NCBI RefSeq assembly: GCF_030295385.1
Contig: NZ_AP027079.1
Coordinates: 434,001 to 498,000 of the forward strand
Direction of reading: 5' to 3'
DNA length: 64,000 bases
Source: Geothrix oryzae
GTDB taxonomy: Bacteria; Acidobacteriota; Holophagae; Holophagales; Holophagaceae
The notes beneath the pieces are model-generated. The model ran no database searches. It had not been told where the DNA came from and saw only the letters and a program-made list of their open reading frames with translations. The position numbers and the translations under genes are program-made. Shown piece after piece: positions 18,443 through 24,188 of this stretch (position 1 is its first letter; each line of letters opens with the position of its first letter).

Positions 18443-19570
18443 ATGCCCGTCCCGATGCTCGAGCTCGCGCCGCAGAATGCCGCCGTGAAGGCCAAGGTGC
18501 TGGAAGGGCTGTCGGGCCTCATCGACCGCTCGTCGTTCATCCTCGGCGAGAATGTGAAGGGCCTCGAGGCCGAGATCTCCGCCTACGCCGGCGCCGCCCA
18601 CGCCGTGGCCATGTCCAGCGGCACGGACGCCCTGCTGGCCGCCCTCATGGGCCTTGGCATCGGCCACGGCGACGAGGTGATCGTCCCCAGCTTCACCTTC
18701 TTCGCGTCGGCGGGCGTGGTCTCGCGCCTGGGGGCGAAGCCCGTCTTCATCGACTTGGAACCCGCCACCTTCAACGCCACGGGCCCCCTGGTGGAGGCGG
18801 CCATCACGCCCCGTACGAAGGCGATCATGCCCGTGCACCTCTTCGGTCAGCTGGCGGACATGCCCGGCATCATGGCCGTGGCGAAGAAGCACGGCATCCC
18901 GGTTATCGAGGATGCCTGCCAGAGCCTCGGTGCCAAAGGCTGGGGCAAGTCCGCGGGCCAGTTCGGCGACATGACCGCCTACAGCTTCTACCCCACCAAG
19001 AACCTCGGAGCCTTTGGCGATGCCGGCATGACCGCCATCCGCGACGACGCGGCGCTCGCGGCGCGCGTCCGCCGCATCCGCGTGCATGGCATGGAGCCCG
19101 TCTACATGCACCACGAGGTGGGCATGAACGGGCGCATGGACGAGTTCCAGGCCCTGGTGCTGCGGGCCAAGCTGCCCATGCTCGACGGCTGGCACGAGGG
19201 CCGCCGGAAGCACGCCGCCTGGTATCTGGAGCGCATGAAGGCACTGACCGCCGATGAGGCGGTGCTGCCCCTCGAGGTGGTTCCGGACGGCCGCCACATC
19301 TACAACCAGTTCACCATCCGCGTGAAGGGCGGCAGGCGCGATGCCCTGCAGGCCCACCTGAAGGAACGGGGCATCGGCAGCGCCATCTACTACCCCATCT
19401 GCCTCCACGAGCAGCCCTGCTTTCAGGATCTCGGCTACAAGGCCGGCCAGCTGCCGGAATCCGAGCGCGCCGCCAAGGAAGTGCTCAGCCTGCCCGTCTA
19501 TCCCGAAATGACCGGGACCATGCGCGAGGAGGTCGCCACGGCCATCCTCGGGTTCTTCGGGAAGAAGTAG
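18443..19570 (+). CDS. DegT/DnrJ/EryC1/StrS-family sugar aminotransferase
   Basis: A PLP enzyme of 375 residues that transfers an amino group to a keto-sugar nucleotide for polysaccharide or glycan synthesis. Visible are AVAMSSGTDALLAALMGLG (PLP phosphate binding), VPSFTFFASAG, the Asp-bearing VIEDACQSLGA, and the Schiff-base lysine in YSFYPTKNLGAFGDAG (K186). The C-terminal NQFTIRV and GIGSAIYYPICLHEQPCF are typical of the family. ATG 18443 has GGAGG five bases upstream; an ATG at 18431 is possible. The exact sugar cannot be read from sequence. Confidence 0.88.
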   Translation: MPVPMLELAPQNAAVKAKVLEGLSGLIDRSSFILGENVKGLEAEISAYAGAAHAVAMSSGTDALLAALMGLGIGHGDEVIVPSFTFFASAGVVSRLGAKPVFIDLEPATFNATGPLVEAAITPRTKAIMPVHLFGQLADMPGIMAVAKKHGIPVIEDACQSLGAKGWGKSAGQFGDMTAYSFYPTKNLGAFGDAGMTAIRDDAALAARVRRIRVHGMEPVYMHHEVGMNGRMDEFQALVLRAKLPMLDGWHEGRRKHAAWYLERMKALTADEAVLPLEVVPDGRHIYNQFTIRVKGGRRDALQAHLKERGIGSAIYYPICLHEQPCFQDLGYKAGQLPESERAAKEVLSLPVYPEMTGTMREEVATAILGFFGKK

Positions 19571-19625
19571 GCCAGACCGGCCCAGGCTTCTCCGCTCGCC
19601 TCCCCACCCCAGACCTGACTCCGGC

Positions 19626-20006
19626 TCAGACCTGCTGGGAGGCCTCGGCCGCGTCCACCCAGGCGCACAGGGCCTCCTGGGCGGCCTCGTCCATGCCCAG
19701 GAACTGGATGCCGATGCCCACCATCTCCAGGGGATCGGCGCCCGGCCGCCCCCCCAGCACATAGGACACCGTGGCCAGGATGGGGGCCTTGGGCAGCTCG
19801 GGGTGGAGCAGCGTCAGGCCCTCCAGCACGGCCCCGCGGTCGAACAGGCGGGCATCCCGTGCCCCCACCAGGGCGAAGCAGCCGCCGGTGCTCAGGTTGG
19901 TGATGCGCACATCGTGGTAGGCATGACCCTTCAGGGAGAACGAGATGCCAAATTCCGGCCCGATGATGATGCGTCGGGTATCGCGGCGATCGGCCTGGCT
20001 GCTCAT
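19626..20006 (-). CDS. PilZ-domain (c-di-GMP-binding) protein
   Basis: A single-domain protein of 126 residues. The RRDTRR motif at residues 7-12 and NLSTGGCF at 37-44 match the RxxxR and (D/N)xSxxG signatures that bind cyclic di-GMP. The C-terminal strands (MVGIGIQFLGMDEAAQEALCAWV) complete a PilZ barrel and helix. It probably acts as a cytoplasmic c-di-GMP receptor for motility or surface behaviour; the partner is unknown. ATG at 20006 has GGAGG upstream, and longer upstream readings lack family similarity. Confidence 0.8.
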   Translation of the reverse strand: MSSQADRRDTRRIIIGPEFGISFSLKGHAYHDVRITNLSTGGCFALVGARDARLFDRGAVLEGLTLLHPELPKAPILATVSYVLGGRPGADPLEMVGIGIQFLGMDEAAQEALCAWVDAAEASQQV

Positions 20007-20125
20007 CCGGCCTCCGTGGGATCGGAAATCCCTGCTTGGGTATCGGTTGCTCCCAGGATAGACTGGATTTTCTGTTTGGCCTGAACCCACCGGGGGACAG
20101 GGCGGATTCCCGAGGATCCGGCCCT

Positions 20126-20144
20126 GACGGCGCAGGACGCCGTC
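20126..20144 (+). promoter_or_regulatory. Hairpin in the rplI leader
   Basis: GACGGCG pairs with CGCCGTC around CAGGA, about 70 bases before the rplI start. It has no T-run, so it is more likely a leader structure than a terminator. The role is unproven. Confidence 0.3.
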
Positions 20145-20214
20145 TCACCCACGAGGGGACAACGCGAGCACTGGGCGCTGGCCGCACTCAAACCTACCTA
20201 CCTCTGGAGTTCCC

Positions 20215-20664
20215 ATGGAAATCCTCCTCATCGAGAATGTGACCCACCTCGGTGTCCGCGGCGATGTCGTCAATGTGAAGGACGGCTACGCCCGCAACTT
20301 CCTTCTGCCCCGCAAGATGGCCCTCCCCGTCACCGCGGGCAACAAGCGCCAGATCGAGCTGGAGAAGGTCCGCGCCGAGAAGCTGCGCGCCAAGGAACTG
20401 GCCGACGCCAAGAGCCTGGCCGAGAAGATCGAGGCCGTGAGCCTGGCCGTGACCAAGAAGGCCGGCGAGAACGGCCATCTCTTCGGTTCCGTCACCAATG
20501 CCGATGTGGCCGAGCTCTTCAAGGGCAAGGGCTTCACGCTGGATCGCCGCGACATCACCGTGCCCCACATCAAGGATGCCGGCACCTACACCGTGGAAGT
20601 CCGCCTCTACAGCGGCGTCCACGCCAAGGTCAGCCTCGAAGTCTCCGCGGCCGCCGCGGAGTAA
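20215..20664 (+). CDS. rplI: 50S ribosomal protein L9
   Basis: Of 149 residues, the N-terminal rRNA-binding domain has MEILLIENVTHLGVRGDVV followed by KDGYARNFLLPRKMA. A long connecting helix (KRQIELEKVRAEKLRAKE) and the C-terminal domain with ENGHLFGSVTNADVAE follow. This is normal L9 architecture. In many bacteria rplI follows rpsF and rpsR; here it stands apart from them. The spacer to the HU gene is short, so the two may be co-transcribed. Confidence 0.97.
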   Translation: MEILLIENVTHLGVRGDVVNVKDGYARNFLLPRKMALPVTAGNKRQIELEKVRAEKLRAKELADAKSLAEKIEAVSLAVTKKAGENGHLFGSVTNADVAELFKGKGFTLDRRDITVPHIKDAGTYTVEVRLYSGVHAKVSLEVSAAAAE

Positions 20665-20772
20665 CTGCCTTCCAAGTCTTCACCTCAAGGCCGGTCCCGC
20701 CGCGGGCGCCGGTCCTGCCGGGGTTCCGCATGGCCGGCGACCCCCTCCACCCCATCCCCAAGGAGTCCATCC

Positions 20773-21072
20773 ATGGCGAAGTCCACCGCCAAGCCCGACA
20801 CCCTCGGCATCGCCGAGCTCGCCGCCACCCTCGCCGAGGCCCAGGATCTGTCCAAGGCCCGTGCCAAGTCCATCCTGGATGGCGTCCGCGATCACATCGT
20901 CGAGACCCTCCTGACCGGCAACCGCGTCAACCTCTTCGGCCTCGGCACCTTCGAAGTGCGCGCGACCAAGGAGAAGATGGGCCGCAACCCCAAGACCGGT
21001 GAGAGCATCCAGATCCCCGCTGGCCGCAAAGTCGTCTTCAAGACGGCCAAGGGCCTCAAGGACCAGATGTAA
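20773..21072 (+). CDS. HU/IHF-family DNA-binding protein
   Basis: A nucleoid protein of 99 residues that bends DNA as a dimer. It has an N-terminal helix pair (IAELAATLAEAQDLSKARAKSILDGV). The HU signature follows (NRVNLFGLGTFEVRATKEKMGRNPKTGESIQIPAGRKVVFK), with the GRNPKTG arm tip and the proline that intercalates DNA. It is slightly longer than E. coli HU (90) through an N-terminal extension. The final 31 bases, including the stop, are repeated 213 bp downstream. Confidence 0.94.
   Translation: MAKSTAKPDTLGIAELAATLAEAQDLSKARAKSILDGVRDHIVETLLTGNRVNLFGLGTFEVRATKEKMGRNPKTGESIQIPAGRKVVFKTAKGLKDQM
21042..21072 (+). repeat. HU gene 3' end, repeat copy 1
   Basis: The last 31 bases of the HU gene (encoding TAKGLKDQM and the TAA stop) are identical to 21255-21285. 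The similarity continues into the following hairpin (GTCAGAG-ACGACC, then GAAGGCCGCC). Confidence 0.95.
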
Positions 21073-21092
21073 GGGATGTCAGAGCACGACCA

Positions 21093-21116
21093 GAAGGCCG
21101 CCGCAAGGCGGCCTTC
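21093..21116 (+). terminator. HU gene hairpin 1 (weak T-run)
   Basis: GAAGGCCGCC pairs with GGCGGCCTTC around a GCAA tetraloop. It is followed only by GTCGTT. It matches the hairpin after the second tail copy. Confidence 0.65.
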
Positions 21117-21130
21117 GTCGTTAAGAAGAG

Positions 21131-21159
21131 ACGACTTTGCGGCCGTGCAAAGTCGTTTT
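21131..21159 (+). terminator. HU spacer hairpin 2 with T-run
   Basis: ACGACTTTGC pairs perfectly with GCAAAGTCGT around GGCCGT, followed by TTT. It is a plausible intrinsic terminator inside the spacer between the two HU tail copies. Confidence 0.7.
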
Positions 21160-21200
21160 CACCATCCGACCGAAGTGCAACGAAGGGAGGATAGGGCCGC

Positions 21201-21247
21201 ATCGGCGCAGCCGATGGTGGGGGCGAAGCCCCGAGGACCGGAGGTCC
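21201..21247. repeat. Cluster of three small perfect hairpins
   Basis: ATCGGC-GCA-GCCGAT, GGGGC-GAA-GCCCC and GGACC-GGA-GGTCC follow each other within 47 bases, just before the second HU tail copy. They look like a structured non-coding repeat element rather than coding sequence. Confidence 0.55.
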
Positions 21248-21254
21248 GAGCCAG

Positions 21255-21285
21255 GACGGCCAAGGGCCTCAAGGACCAGATGTAA
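21255..21285 (+). repeat. HU gene 3' end, repeat copy 2
   Basis: An exact 31-base copy of the HU gene end including TAA, offset 213 bp. It is followed by GTCAGAGAACGACC and a near-identical hairpin. Confidence 0.95.
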
Positions 21286-21306
21286 TTTAAGTCAGAGAAC
21301 GACCGA

Positions 21307-21337
21307 GAAGGCCGCCGAATGGCGGCCTTCTATTTTT
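21307..21337 (+). terminator. Terminator after the second HU tail
   Basis: GAAGGCCGCC pairs with GGCGGCCTTC around GAAT and is followed by TATTTTT, a better T-run than that of the first copy. Confidence 0.85.
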
Positions 21338-21365
21338 GGGAACAGCCCTGTTTTACGCCACCAAC

Positions 21366-22271
21366 CTAGGAGCCGAACTCCGCCGGACTCAACGACTGCA
21401 GGTAACGGGTGAGGAGCTTCTGCTTCTCATGGTTGGCCCGCACCTTCTTCTGGTAGATGGAGAAGCGGTCCTCGGTGGGGCGGATGCCGGGGAAGAGGGC
21501 CACCAGGTCGCCCCGTTCCAGCTCCTCCAGGACGCTGTAGCGGGGCACCAGCAGGGCGCCCATGCCCTCCACGGCGGCGTGGATCATGGCCCGGATGTGG
21601 TTCACGGCGATGAAGCGGTCCAGCTGCGGCTGGTCCCGGTCAGGCATGGCCATGAGGAACCGGTTCCACCAGGCCCCGGCCTTGTCCAGGGACAGGACCG
21701 GGCTGCGGGAGAGGTCCGCCGGGACGCGCAGGCGATGGGCCTTCCGGAATGCCGGCGCACACGCCACCACATAGGTCTCGCGGAAGAGCGGCACCTTCTT
21801 CAGGGCGGGGAAGGGATGCTCCTGGCAGTCGATGACGAGGTCGAGGTCGTCCCGCAGCAGGGGCGAGAGCAGATCCTGGCTCAGCGTGAAGTCGATCTCC
21901 AGGTCCGGGTTGGCCGCCAGGAAGGGCTGCATGTGCTTCATGAGGATGCTGCTCCCGAATTCGACGGTGGCTCCCAGGCGCAGCCGGCCCTTGGCCTGGG
22001 TCTGGTGGCGCTTCAGGTCCTCGGCGGCGGCATCCAGGGTGGCGAAGGCCCGCTCGCAGGCCTGGTAGAGGCGCCGCCCCTCCTCCGTGAGACCCAGGCT
22101 GCGGCCCCGGCGATCCAGCAGGGCGACGCCGGTGAGATCCTCCAGCTTGGTCATGGCATGGCTGACGGCGGACGGCGTCCGCCTCAGGCGCGAGGCGCAG
22201 GCCGTGAAGCTGCCCGCCTGGGCCAGGGTGTAGAAGGTGCGGAGCTGGGGGAGGTCGAGCAGGGCGTCCAT
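21366..22271 (-). CDS. LysR-family transcriptional regulator
   Basis: A 301-residue protein. The N-terminal winged helix-turn-helix (about 1-65) has LRTFYTLAQAGSFTACASRLRRTPSAVSHAMTKLE, and a substrate-binding domain follows (RLRLGATVEFGSSILMKHMQPFL onward). It is divergent from the ALDH7 gene, whose promoter region it most likely controls. A perfect palindrome touches its own start codon, fitting autoregulation. ATG 22271 is chosen because homology begins there; upstream in-frame ATGs lie within the operator. The inducer is unknown, perhaps a lysine-degradation intermediate. Confidence 0.9.
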   Translation of the reverse strand: MDALLDLPQLRTFYTLAQAGSFTACASRLRRTPSAVSHAMTKLEDLTGVALLDRRGRSLGLTEEGRRLYQACERAFATLDAAAEDLKRHQTQAKGRLRLGATVEFGSSILMKHMQPFLAANPDLEIDFTLSQDLLSPLLRDDLDLVIDCQEHPFPALKKVPLFRETYVVACAPAFRKAHRLRVPADLSRSPVLSLDKAGAWWNRFLMAMPDRDQPQLDRFIAVNHIRAMIHAAVEGMGALLVPRYSVLEELERGDLVALFPGIRPTEDRFSIYQKKVRANHEKQKLLTRYLQSLSPAEFGS

Positions 22272-22291
22272 GCATGAATGATATTCATGCA
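22271..22291. promoter_or_regulatory. LysR-type operator palindrome
   Basis: TGCATGAAT and ATTCATGCA flank GAT, a perfect 9-bp inverted repeat. Its core TGAATGATATTCA fits the T-N11-A box of LysR regulators. It covers the regulator's own start codon and lies 22 bp upstream of a TATAAT (22313-22318) that probably serves the dehydrogenase gene. Confidence 0.7.
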
Positions 22292-22358
22292 TGGTGTGAA
22301 TAGAATGAATTTTATAATTGATACAAAAAACGATACAAATGGAACAGGGAGGTGGGTC

Positions 22359-23873
22359 ATGCAAGAAACCCTCAAATCATTGGGCATGTCGGAGTCGAAC
22401 CTGGGTGGGTTCTCGGGTGCCTGGGTGGGCAGCGGCAAGGCCCAGTCGGTTTGCTCGCCCATCGACGGCCAGGTGCTGGCCACGGTCGCGAATGTGACCC
22501 CCCAGGAGTTTGAAGCCACCCTGGCCCGGTGCCACGCCGCCTTCGCCAGCTGGAAGCTGGTGCCCGCCCCCAAGCGGGGCGAGGTGGTGAAGGCCCTCGG
22601 CGACGAGCTGCGTCGGAACAAGGCGGCCCTGGCCGAGCTGGTCACCCTGGAGATGGGCAAGACCCTGCGCGAGGGCCTGGGCGAGGTGCAGGAGATGATC
22701 GACATCTGCGACTTCGCGGTGGGCCTCTCCCGCCAGCTCTACGGGCTCACCATGCCCAGCGAGCGGAAGCAGCACCGGCTCCAGGAACAGTGGCACCCCC
22801 TGGGCGTGGTGGGCGTCATCACGGCCTTCAACTTCCCCGTGGCGGTGTGGAGCTGGAATACGGCCCTGGCCCTGGTCTGCGGCGACACGGTGCTCTGGAA
22901 GCCCTCTTCCAAGACGCCGCTGACGGCCATCGCCTGCACGAAGATCGTCGAGAAGGTCCTTCGCGACTTCGGCTACGATCCGGCCATCTGCAGCCTGGCC
23001 ATCGGCAAGGGCAGCGAGATCGGCGACCTCATCAACACCGATCCGCGCGTGGCGCTGGTGTCCTACACCGGCTCGGTGCCCGGCGGCCGCCATGTGGGCC
23101 GGCTGGTGCAGGAGCGCTTCGGCAAGCACATCCTCGAGCTGGGCGGCAACGGCGCGGTCATCGTGAGCGAGAAGGGCGACCTGGGCATCGCACTGAGCTC
23201 CATCTATTTCGGCGCCATCGGCACCTCCGGCCAGCGCTGCACCTCCACCCGCCGGGTCATCGTCCACGAGTCCATCTACGGGACCTTCCGGGACCGCCTG
23301 CTGGAGCTCTACCGCAAGACTCCCATCGGCGATCCGAGGAAGGACGAGACCCTCATGGGCCCCCTGGTCGATGCGGCGGCCGTGGACACCATGCGGACCG
23401 CCCTCGAGACGGTGAAGGCCCAGGGCGGGAAGATCCTCATCGGCGGCGAGAAGCTCCCCAACCCCGGCGGGTGCTACATCACCCCCTGCATCGCCGAAGT
23501 CCCCGGGAACCTGCCCATCGTGCAGGAGGAGACCTTCGCCCCGGTGCTCTACCTCATGCCCTACCGGACCATCGAGGAGGCCATCGCCCTCCAGAACGGC
23601 GTGCCCCAGGGGCTCTCCAGCGCCATCATCACCAACGACCAGCGCGAGAGCGAGCTGTTCCTCTCGGCGGCCGGCAGCGACTGCGGCCTGGCCAATGTGA
23701 ACACGGGCACCAGCGGCGCGGAGATCGGCGGGGCCTTCGGTGGCGAGAAGGAGACCGGCGGCGGCCGCGAGAGCGGGTCCGACGCCTGGAAGACCTACAT
23801 GCGCCGCCAGACCAGCGCCATCAACTTCAGCGGCCGCGTGGAACTGGCCCAGGGCATCACCCTGGAGCTTTGA
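22359..23873 (+). CDS. amaB: Alpha-aminoadipic semialdehyde dehydrogenase (ALDH7 family)
   Basis: An NAD(P)-dependent aldehyde dehydrogenase of 504 residues, of the antiquitin type. It oxidises alpha-aminoadipate semialdehyde (piperideine-6-carboxylate) in lysine breakdown and may also clear other aldehydes. Catalytic Cys294 lies in GTSGQRCTSTRR and Glu260 in LELGGN. The C-terminal NTGTSGAEIGGAFGGEKETG and GRESGSDAWKTYMRRQT are characteristic of ALDH7. ATG 22359 follows GGGAGG. It is under likely control of the divergent LysR protein. The substrate assignment is by family; other lysine pathway genes are not in the window. Confidence 0.85.
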   Translation: MQETLKSLGMSESNLGGFSGAWVGSGKAQSVCSPIDGQVLATVANVTPQEFEATLARCHAAFASWKLVPAPKRGEVVKALGDELRRNKAALAELVTLEMGKTLREGLGEVQEMIDICDFAVGLSRQLYGLTMPSERKQHRLQEQWHPLGVVGVITAFNFPVAVWSWNTALALVCGDTVLWKPSSKTPLTAIACTKIVEKVLRDFGYDPAICSLAIGKGSEIGDLINTDPRVALVSYTGSVPGGRHVGRLVQERFGKHILELGGNGAVIVSEKGDLGIALSSIYFGAIGTSGQRCTSTRRVIVHESIYGTFRDRLLELYRKTPIGDPRKDETLMGPLVDAAAVDTMRTALETVKAQGGKILIGGEKLPNPGGCYITPCIAEVPGNLPIVQEETFAPVLYLMPYRTIEEAIALQNGVPQGLSSAIITNDQRESELFLSAAGSDCGLANVNTGTSGAEIGGAFGGEKETGGGRESGSDAWKTYMRRQTSAINFSGRVELAQGITLEL

Positions 23874-23890
23874 TAGTATTCAGGCCGCAA

Positions 23891-23920
23891 GAAGAAGGCC
23901 GCCTTCGGGCGGCCTTCTTC
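23891..23920. terminator. Hairpin between convergent genes
   Basis: GAAGAAGGCCGCC pairs with GGCGGCCTTCTTC around TTCG. It ends the ALDH7 gene and, on the other strand, the ThiS-like gene. T-runs are short. Confidence 0.65.
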
Positions 23921-23924
23921 GCGT

Positions 23925-24122
23925 TCAGCCTCCGCTGATGAGGTGGATGACCTTCACCGCAGCCCCGTCGGGGACGAGGGTGGTGTCGTAATCCTTCTTC
24001 GGCACCAGGACCTCGTTCACATGGATGACGAGCATGGGAAAGCGGTAGTTCCGGGCCCGGAGGATGTCCCGGACCGTCATGCCCTCGTGCCAGCCCAGCG
24101 GCTCTTCATTGACCAGGATCAT
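23925..24122 (-). CDS. ThiS/MoaD-like sulfur carrier protein
   Basis: A 65-residue ubiquitin-fold protein ending in the Gly-Gly tail (VIHLISGG) needed for thiocarboxylation. It has ILVNEEPLGWHEGMTVRDILRARNY and the family's hydrophobic middle LVIHVNEVLVPKKDYD. Placed last after the tungsten oxidoreductase gene, it probably supplies sulfur for the metal-binding pterin dithiolene (MoaD role). A thiamine role (ThiS) is the alternative, but no thi genes are near. ATG 24122 is chosen where homology starts. It is separated from the AOR gene by a hairpin. Confidence 0.8.
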   Translation of the reverse strand: MILVNEEPLGWHEGMTVRDILRARNYRFPMLVIHVNEVLVPKKDYDTTLVPDGAAVKVIHLISGG

Positions 24123-24152
24123 GCGGTGGCTTTCTTCGGCTTTGCCTGTGGC

Positions 24153-24188
24153 TGAAAAGATCAGCCGCATCCGCGGCCGATCTTTTCA
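24153..24188 (-). promoter_or_regulatory. Hairpin at the AOR stop codon
   Basis: TGAAAAGATC and GATCTTTTCA form a perfect 10-bp inverted repeat around a GC-rich 16-base loop. It starts at the AOR stop codon and lies before the ThiS-like gene. It may partly terminate transcription or protect the upstream mRNA 3' end. Confidence 0.5.

Noticed and set aside
21076-21285. 69-codon ORF after the HU gene ending in the same TAKGLKDQM
   Set aside because: The shared ending comes from the duplicated HU tail. The rest translates hairpins, and there is no properly spaced ribosome site, so it is kept as a repeat and not a gene.
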